Positions 24,076 through 29,891 of a stretch of 29,891 nucleotides of DNA are shown piece after piece. How positions within the stretch are numbered: the stretch's first letter is position 1; the number at the start of each line of letters is the position of its first letter. This DNA comes from Wenzhouxiangella sp. (GTDB taxonomy: Bacteria; Pseudomonadota; Gammaproteobacteria; Xanthomonadales; Wenzhouxiangellaceae): positions 1 to 29,891 of the forward strand of contig SKQI01000048.1 in the NCBI GenBank assembly GCA_007119095.1. Direction: 5' to 3'. A program made the translations under genes and the position numbers. Below the pieces are notes generated by a model. It ran no database searches and was not told the origin of the DNA. It saw only the letters and a list, made by a program, of their open reading frames with translations.

Positions 24076-26616
24076 CTAACCAACCGCCGATTGCACGTTG
24101 CTGGCCTCGCCTTCGCCGCTATCGGCAATGGATTGCGGCCGACAGACCGCCGAGTTCAGCTCCCAGAAATACTGGTGGTTGTCATATTGCTGATGCTCAA
24201 GATCGGTCAGCCGGATGTTGTTGGGATCGGCCACGGTGAATTCACCAGCAGGGTAGCTGGCCAGCGGCTTGACGTCGGTAACACCCAGGCGATTGTGGGT
24301 ATTGAAATAGCTGACGAAATCATGCGCCAGACCCTTTTTCAGCGGGTAATCGCGCGCCTCATCCGGCATCACCAGCGCATTGACCTCGAGGACGGTATCC
24401 AGCGCGCTATCCCCGGCCAGCGCGTACTGGGCCTGCAAGAAGTCGGCGACCTCGCGGTAAAAGCGCTGCCACCCTCCGGGCATGCACTTTTCGGTATTGA
24501 AAAAACGCAGCACCCAGGTAATCGCCGGGTATCGATCCGGATCGTTTTGAACCTGATCGGCCAGGTCATGCAGCAGGCGCATGGCCGGAATCTGATGCTC
24601 CCACTGCAGAAAGCGCATTACATAGCGTAGCGCCGAGTACCCGTCGGCGGCGGTATGCACATGATAGATCCACTTCATCTGCGCCAGCTCCTGCTCGGAA
24701 TAGCTGATGCAGCTGGTCAGATAGCCCTCCTCATCGGCCTTGATGGCATATTTTTCGATATAGGCCGGGTGCGCCATCGGGCTGTTCGGCAACAGCTGGG
24801 TGGGATAAGCCTTGACCGCAACATCAGCATCGATATAGCGCTGCAGGTCGCGATCGAACGCCGCCGGCGTGATGCCCGGCAAGCCAATCATCAGGTCGGT
24901 TGAAAGCGGCAGGCCAAGACTGGAAAACACGTCGATCAGCTCGTCGTATTTCTCGGTCTTGATGTTCTTGCGATCAATGATCTCGAGGGTCTTTTCATCG
25001 GAGGTCTGGATCGAAATGATGCCCTGGCTGATGATGCCACCATCGCTGAACACCTTGATGATCTGGGCGAGGCGCTCGTTGGCGTTTTTGGTGTAGTTGA
25101 CCACCACCTCGCGCGGATACCCGAATTGACGCTTGACCGCGACGATGCGCTCGGCAATCTCCAGGTCGCGCTTGAGCATGCCGAAGTTCGCATCGGCAAT
25201 CCACAGAACGCCAACATGACGACGCCCGATCCATTCAATTTCAGCGTAAACCCGATCGAGTTCGAACTTTGTGATCTTCTGGTTGGTTGCCGAACCCCAG
25301 TCGCAGAAAGTGCACTTGAACGGACAGCCCCGATTGGTTTCGACGATCGCCGCCTCGACCCGGCCCTCGTATACATCGAACACGCCCTCGGCGTATGGCG
25401 ACGGGACGATATCGGGCTTGCCCATCCGCAAGCGGGGCTGCGTGCGAACGACTTCCGCCGTTCCAGGCTGCCGAAAGCTGATCCCTTCGACCTGGTTCAA
25501 GGCCGAATCAAGGACCAGGTTGCCGGCATCGTCGCTGCAAATGGCGGCCAGCACTTCGGTGGTCGCTACTTCGCCCTCGCCGTGGACCGCGATATCCACC
25601 GAGCGATGTCGGTTCATCCAGTCTTGGCAGGCCTGCTCATAGTTCGGCGTACTCGGCCCGCCGTGGATGCAAATATTGCCCGGATCGTGCTCCTTGACCC
25701 GACGCGATACTTCCAGGTTGAGTTGGTCGGACCACATGTAGTTGGAAAACAGCCAGATCCCGCGACCGAACTTGCGGTACGGCCCGGAAAAAAATTCCGA
25801 CGGCTCCAGGTAGGTGATCGGCACCAGCAGATAGCGATCGAGCAGGGCACCACCCTGGAAAGCCCGGATCGCGCTGAAAATCATCCCCAGCGCCAACGGA
25901 TAATGGTTTTCCATGTGAGGAGTAAAGTAGATCGGTATTCGGCCATCAGGCTGAATATCGCGCCAGGTCTGGCCCCGGGATACTTGCCGGGCAACCTGGC
26001 TATTGGCAACGCGGTGGCCGCGGCTATCGGCATCGACAGAAAACAGCAGCCCTTGTTCCAGCAGCCAGCCAGCTGCCCGGCCGAGACGATTTGCGTCGGC
26101 ACCCGGGCGATTGAACAAGAAACTCTGGGCAGGACGGCAGCCATCGCCGAAACCAGCCAGCAGGGCCGCCAGCTCGGCGTCCAACACGATGGGTTCAGCA
26201 TCCTTAACATCAACGACGAACCCTGACCGGTCGGCTTGCATCATGAAGTTGCGGCCAAGGCGAAAGGCCTGATCCGGCCTGATCGGATCAGCCTGCTGGC
26301 AATCATCCACGCTCACCTGGTCTGATGCTTTACCCGAATCGGCCAGGCCCGCTTCTGCCTTGATCAACACGCCGTGCTGGTGCAAACCAGCCAGGCGACG
26401 AGCCAGCGACTCGCGAGCAGCCGGTTGCGCCATTGGCATAAGCTTCTGCATCACAAGGCGCGGGTCGACGGGACTCAGGAACTCGGCCAGCAGGGCAAGA
26501 TCAGCTTCCGTAATGCCAACCGGTGTCGCAGAGCCTGACAGGCGCCCCACGAGGAGCTGGCCCCGCTTGTGCAGGACAACGGCGCCGGGCATAAGACAAA
26601 ACAGGGGGCTTTTCAC
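24076..26616 (-). CDS. B12-type radical SAM protein with tandem N-terminal PqqD/winged-helix-like repeats
   Basis: This 846-residue protein, with a GTG start, has a radical SAM core (about 420-650). The cluster motif is C431-x3-C435-x2-C438 in 'NRGCPFKCTFCDWGSATN', followed by 'LWIADANFGML' and 'LMIGLPG'. Upstream, about 220-385 looks like a Rossmann-type cobalamin-binding domain ('WLFSNYMWSDQLNLEVS', 'IHGGPSTPNYEQA', 'VDIAVHGEGE') without a DxHxxG motif, as is usual in class B radical SAM methylases. Two segments, about 10-90 and 118-200, each read as a PqqD/winged-helix-like unit ending in 'L...GVL' or 'L.EQGLLF'. The C-terminus (650-846) is helical and unassigned. A methyltransferase gene lies just upstream. 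The likely chemistry is cobalamin-assisted radical methylation or rearrangement; the substrate is unknown. Confidence 0.8.
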   Translation of the reverse strand: MKSPLFCLMPGAVVLHKRGQLLVGRLSGSATPVGITEADLALLAEFLSPVDPRLVMQKLMPMAQPAARESLARRLAGLHQHGVLIKAEAGLADSGKASDQVSVDDCQQADPIRPDQAFRLGRNFMMQADRSGFVVDVKDAEPIVLDAELAALLAGFGDGCRPAQSFLFNRPGADANRLGRAAGWLLEQGLLFSVDADSRGHRVANSQVARQVSRGQTWRDIQPDGRIPIYFTPHMENHYPLALGMIFSAIRAFQGGALLDRYLLVPITYLEPSEFFSGPYRKFGRGIWLFSNYMWSDQLNLEVSRRVKEHDPGNICIHGGPSTPNYEQACQDWMNRHRSVDIAVHGEGEVATTEVLAAICSDDAGNLVLDSALNQVEGISFRQPGTAEVVRTQPRLRMGKPDIVPSPYAEGVFDVYEGRVEAAIVETNRGCPFKCTFCDWGSATNQKITKFELDRVYAEIEWIGRRHVGVLWIADANFGMLKRDLEIAERIVAVKRQFGYPREVVVNYTKNANERLAQIIKVFSDGGIISQGIISIQTSDEKTLEIIDRKNIKTEKYDELIDVFSSLGLPLSTDLMIGLPGITPAAFDRDLQRYIDADVAVKAYPTQLLPNSPMAHPAYIEKYAIKADEEGYLTSCISYSEQELAQMKWIYHVHTAADGYSALRYVMRFLQWEHQIPAMRLLHDLADQVQNDPDRYPAITWVLRFFNTEKCMPGGWQRFYREVADFLQAQYALAGDSALDTVLEVNALVMPDEARDYPLKKGLAHDFVSYFNTHNRLGVTDVKPLASYPAGEFTVADPNNIRLTDLEHQQYDNHQYFWELNSAVCRPQSIADSGEGEASNVQSAVG

Positions 26617-26651
26617 GATCGTCAGCGCAACGGATTATCAACAGGCGCTCT

Positions 26652-26680
26652 AGTGTACCGTGCGTGGGGTGGGCTGACAG
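26652..26680 (-). promoter_or_regulatory. Possible promoter of the radical SAM gene
   Basis: On the minus strand CTGTCA (26680-26675) and TACACT (26657-26652) are 17 bp apart, each matching the sigma-70 consensus at four of six positions. It lies in the 121-bp gap upstream of the GTG start. No strong ribosome site precedes the start. Confidence 0.3.
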
Positions 26681-26737
26681 CCAATCTGCCCATCGTGGAC
26701 GATCAAAGCATGCTGCGATGCATCCCGACGGGGTTGA

Positions 26738-27685
26738 TCAAGCCTTCCGAAACACGAACCACTGACCGGCATGATGCTGCTGACGATAGAGCAGATCGCC
26801 GTGGTCTTGCAGCACCAAGCCCGCGTCGATATAGGGCTGATACCAGTTTGGCGACGCCAGGAGTTCATTGACCCGGAGCATATCATCGAGGCGCTGACGA
26901 CCACCGTCGAGCTGGGCAAGCCACTGTGCGATCTGATCACGTCGCGCGCGCAGCCCGCGCTCATCCAGGCGCACCAACTGGTTGATTGCCTGCAGCACGA
27001 ATCCGAACAACGCACTGCGTTTTGCCCGGTACTCGGGAAATATAGCCTGTGCTAGTCGAACCAGCTTTTCACGCAAACGGGTAGAGTCAAGCTGGCCTTG
27101 CAGCCAGGACCGCAGCGAACGACTGAGCTGAAGGGCATCCAGGCGGCGATACTCGGTCAACTCATGCCGCATGGTGCTGACCATATCGGAATCTGCCGCA
27201 TGACAAACCAGGGCAAGCTCAGCGCCGGGTTTCAGCAGACGGGCGATGATTGGAGCCACTTGTGCCTGGTCGCAGTACTCGATGCCGTATTGGCTCATTG
27301 CCAGATCAAACTGCGCGTCACCGCCCTCGAAACACTCCATTGGCATGTCGGCAAGAAATTTGACGTCGGCCACATAGTCGGCCAACTCCGGGCGCGCGTT
27401 TGCCACCAGATCGGGACGAATGCTCGCGGCATCAATCGCCGTGATCTCGAAGCGCTGTTGGTGACCGGCTGCATACTCGGCAGCCAGCAAGGCCAGAGCC
27501 CCGTTACCGGTACAGATGTCGAGCAGGCAAGCCAATTCCGGCAAGTCTCGGAATCGCGCGTTCCAGAAGGCGGCAATTTCGGCGTCGTAGTTACCACTAA
27601 AGTCATCTGGCAGCGAAGTCAGCGGACCTCGTGCCCAGTAATCAGACCAGTGATCGGTCACCTGCCGTTGCTGTTTTTCGCTCAT
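26738..27685 (-). CDS. Class I SAM-dependent methyltransferase
   Basis: The 315-residue cytoplasmic protein has the Rossmann SAM-binding motif I 'LLDICTGNGALALLA' (about 54-68), an acidic motif II ('ITAIDAA'), and a later 'FDLAMSQYGIEYCD' / 'LLKPGAELALVCHA' pair typical of class I methyltransferases. The helical region 165-290 resembles no specific subgroup I can name. The N-terminus 'VTDHWSDYWARGPLTSL' is a substrate-lid style start. It lies downstream of the TonB receptor terminator with little room for its own promoter, and 121 bp upstream of the radical SAM gene, so the two may act on the same substrate. Confidence 0.8.
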   Translation of the reverse strand: MSEKQQRQVTDHWSDYWARGPLTSLPDDFSGNYDAEIAAFWNARFRDLPELACLLDICTGNGALALLAAEYAAGHQQRFEITAIDAASIRPDLVANARPELADYVADVKFLADMPMECFEGGDAQFDLAMSQYGIEYCDQAQVAPIIARLLKPGAELALVCHAADSDMVSTMRHELTEYRRLDALQLSRSLRSWLQGQLDSTRLREKLVRLAQAIFPEYRAKRSALFGFVLQAINQLVRLDERGLRARRDQIAQWLAQLDGGRQRLDDMLRVNELLASPNWYQPYIDAGLVLQDHGDLLYRQQHHAGQWFVFRKA

Positions 27686-27703
27686 TTACGCCGGTCAGAA
27701 AAT

Positions 27704-27730
27704 AAAAAAGGCGGGCGCAGTGCGCCCGCC
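27704..27730 (-). terminator. Rho-independent terminator after the TonB-dependent receptor gene
   Basis: A 10-bp GC-rich stem (27710-27719 with 27721-27730) is followed on the minus strand by six T (27709-27704). It begins 26 bp after the receptor stop and ends 18 bp before the methyltransferase ATG. Confidence 0.9.
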
Positions 27731-27755
27731 TTCTGGTACTGCATCAACCTCGAGC

Positions 27756-29891
27756 TTAGAAGCTCTGGGTGTAACGGATGTACGGCGTTCTGCCGTAGGC
27801 ATCGTACAGGTTGAAGTCGTAGTCGCGGCTACCAACAGCGCCAAGACCGATCGCCGGGGTGCGGTTCCAGAGGTTCTGGGCACCAACAGTGATACGGCCA
27901 TTCCACGGCGTGAAGTAGTTGACCTGCACGTCATGGGTGGTCCAGCTCGGCGCACGACCCACGCAGTTCACCTGACCCTGGAACTCGCCAGCAGTGATGT
28001 TATCGCACTGACCGCTGATGTAGTTCAGGTTGTAGGCAAAGGTGAAGTCACCCCAGGAGTAACGGTTACCAAGCGACGCACGGTAGCGCGGCACACCCGG
28101 GTCACGCACCAGCTGACGGCCACCGTCGACTGACTGGGTCTGGACACGGACGACGTTCAGCTCGTGGAACAGCTGGCCACCAAAGGCGTTGAAGTTGGCA
28201 CGCAGGTTCAAGTCCCAGAACGAGGTCTTGATGTTACCTTCGTTACCGTAACCGGTGTCGATGCGAACGATGGAGCCGTTCGGCGCACGGGTCACACCCA
28301 GGCCCGGAGGCGTCGGGTCACCAGCAAGCTCACGGTTGATCAGGCCCTGCGAGCTGAAGAACGCGATACGGTCAATGATCTTGATGTTGTTGTAATCAAG
28401 GGTACCGTTAAGCCAGTCGGTCGGCGCGAAAGCGACACCGAGGTTGAACTGCTCGGAGTTCTCAGACTCCAGGTCCGGGTTGGCGATACGGAAAGCGTTG
28501 ATCTGCAGCGTACAGTTGTCCGGCTGGCCCTGGTTGATGCAGGACTGCGGGTCGGCAACCGAGTCGGCCGAGAACGCTTCCTGCTGGGTCAGAATCGGGA
28601 AGTCCGGCGCGCGGAAACCTTCGCCGTACGAACCGCGGAACACGTAGCCGTCAAGCGGCTCATAGCGGAACGAGATTTTCGGCGACAGGTCATCACCGTA
28701 GTCGCTGTAGTCATCGTAACGCAGGGCCACGTTGAACTCGAGGTTGTCCATAACCGGGATCAGCACCTCACCAAACAGCGAGTTGACGTCGCGATCACCG
28801 CCGGCCGAGTTACCGGCCGAACCACCGATCTGGCCGGCTTCCGACAGCGAGTCGTACTGGTCACTGTAGATCTCTTCACGGTATTCATAACCAACGAACC
28901 ACTGGATCGGCATACCGTTGATCGCACCGGCATCGAAGGACACATTTGCGAAGATCTCGTTCTGATCGAAGGCAGAGATCCGCGAGATGGTCGCCTTCAT
29001 GGCATTCAGAATGTTGTCCGGGTTGTCGAACGGGTTCTGAACGTCGTAGGCACCGCTTTCAATGAACGCGTAAGCGGTCGAGCGAACCAGGTAGTTGTAA
29101 CCGATATCGAAGACCTTGTTACGGGTCCAGCGAGCGCCGGCTTCAACTTCGACCGGCCCGATGAAGCCGTTGACACCAACCAGCAGGTCATACAGCTCGG
29201 AGTCGATGAAGCTGTCGCGGTTCCCGAGTGCATCGAAACGGTGCCAGATGTTGACGTTCTGCGGATCCAGGCCCAGGGCCGGATCGAACATCGGGCTGTC
29301 CGGGTTGGTCGGGTTATTCGGGCTGTTCGGCGTAATCGGGGTGTTGAAGAAACTCGAATCCGGCACCGGCGCGTAGCGACCGAAGGAACGGGTCTTGGCA
29401 ACCCAGGTGTCGGCAAAGATGCGCCAGTCGTCGTGGAACTGGTGATCAGCACGCAGGAAGGCCGACTGGTTCTTGATCGAGGCTTCGTCAGCGGAGACGA
29501 GGGTGAAGTCGTAGCCGCAGAAGTCACCGGTGATGGAGCCGGCAGACTGGGTAATGCGGAAAGCCGGCTGAACGTCGGTCGGGCAACCGTTCGGCAGCGC
29601 TGTCCAGTTGAAGTTGTCGAACGGACCGTCCAGGGTGGTGAAGTTGTTGCCGTACAGCGAGTTGCCCGGCTGGTTAAAGAAAAAGTCGCGTGCAAAGATG
29701 ATGTCGCGGCTGTTCCAGGAAGCACCACCGATCACGCTGGTGGTAGCCGAAGCTGCACCAAAGGTGATGTAGCCTTCGCGACGATCACCGCCGCGCGGAT
29801 CAACTTCGGCACGGCCGACCATGATCTCGGCGCCTTCAAAGTCGGAACGCAGGACAACGTTGACAACACCGCCGATGGCGTCTGAACCGTA
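27756..29891 (-). CDS. TonB-dependent outer-membrane receptor (5' end beyond window)
   Basis: An open frame of 711 codons runs off the window edge, so the signal peptide, TonB box and most of the plug are missing. The first residues ('YGSDAIGGVVNVVLRSDFEGAE') are the end of the plug domain, with its usual 'GxDAIGGVVNI' motif. The rest is a 22-strand-type barrel with alternating aromatic strands ('FNVALRYDDYSDYGDDLSPKISFRYEP', 'FRGSYGEGFRAPDFPIL', 'NLGVAFAPTDWLNGTLDYNNIKI') and a terminal 'RYTQSF' ending in Phe, the Omp assembly signal. Cysteine pairs occur in predicted outer loops. Such receptors import siderophores, B12, sugars or peptides using TonB; the ligand here cannot be told. The first internal ATG (29822) is not the true start. 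Confidence 0.93.
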   Translation of the reverse strand, partial: YGSDAIGGVVNVVLRSDFEGAEIMVGRAEVDPRGGDRREGYITFGAASATTSVIGGASWNSRDIIFARDFFFNQPGNSLYGNNFTTLDGPFDNFNWTALPNGCPTDVQPAFRITQSAGSITGDFCGYDFTLVSADEASIKNQSAFLRADHQFHDDWRIFADTWVAKTRSFGRYAPVPDSSFFNTPITPNSPNNPTNPDSPMFDPALGLDPQNVNIWHRFDALGNRDSFIDSELYDLLVGVNGFIGPVEVEAGARWTRNKVFDIGYNYLVRSTAYAFIESGAYDVQNPFDNPDNILNAMKATISRISAFDQNEIFANVSFDAGAINGMPIQWFVGYEYREEIYSDQYDSLSEAGQIGGSAGNSAGGDRDVNSLFGEVLIPVMDNLEFNVALRYDDYSDYGDDLSPKISFRYEPLDGYVFRGSYGEGFRAPDFPILTQQEAFSADSVADPQSCINQGQPDNCTLQINAFRIANPDLESENSEQFNLGVAFAPTDWLNGTLDYNNIKIIDRIAFFSSQGLINRELAGDPTPPGLGVTRAPNGSIVRIDTGYGNEGNIKTSFWDLNLRANFNAFGGQLFHELNVVRVQTQSVDGGRQLVRDPGVPRYRASLGNRYSWGDFTFAYNLNYISGQCDNITAGEFQGQVNCVGRAPSWTTHDVQVNYFTPWNGRITVGAQNLWNRTPAIGLGAVGSRDYDFNLYDAYGRTPYIRYTQSF

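Noticed and set aside
26622..26693. A 23-codon minus-strand frame ending 5 bp before the radical SAM start, considered as a precursor peptide
   Set aside because: No ribosome site, no leader/core character or repeated modifiable residues, and it overlaps the best promoter candidate.
28164..29885. A 573-codon plus-strand open frame antisense to the TonB-dependent receptor
   Set aside because: It is a codon-bias shadow: Val/Arg/Thr-rich, without domain signatures, fully opposite a receptor with clear barrel and plug motifs.

Overview
The window looks like about 30 kb of chromosome from a GC-rich gammaproteobacterium. The glnA-ntrBC block, a hemN-fnr pair, many secreted hydrolases and a TonB-dependent receptor suggest the Xanthomonadales/Wenzhouxiangellaceae/Chromatiales neighbourhood. 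That placement is inferred from gene content and protein flavour, not from a database search. Coding density is high. I see no tRNA, rRNA, CRISPR array, transposase, integrase or phage gene.

Region 1 (1-4393) holds the 3' end of hemN, an FNR-type oxygen sensor with all four cluster cysteines, a convergent secreted M14 zinc carboxypeptidase, and a divergent PEBP-family protein. Region 2 (4394-9356) is the nitrogen module. A 504-bp intergenic stretch carries a G-quadruplex-like tract and a 200-bp element bounded by a 32-bp inverted repeat. It is followed by a clear sigma-54 promoter, glnA, a strong terminator, and the operon DUF4124 gene-ntrB-ntrC. NtrC is the expected activator of the glnA sigma-54 promoter.

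Region 3 (9358-17233) contains dtd on the minus strand, a secreted metzincin protease with a C-terminal propeller-like region translationally coupled to a dodecin, then convergently a secreted CocE/NonD hydrolase with a C-terminal sorting-type tail. Upstream of the hydrolase is a CadC/ToxR-like membrane regulator with a TPR-rich C-terminus. Region 4 (17299-19921) is a lemA-M48 protease pair; the protease has a C-terminal TerB-like extension.

Region 5 (20041-29891), all minus strand, is the least ordinary part. In transcription order it contains a TonB-dependent receptor cut by the window edge, a terminator, a class I SAM methyltransferase, a B12-type radical SAM protein with two N-terminal PqqD/winged-helix-like repeats, and a very large Reg_prop/Y_Y_Y sensor histidine kinase ending in what looks like a dead receiver domain. 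The radical SAM-methyltransferase pair is the best candidate for an undescribed modification system, but its substrate cannot be told from this sequence.
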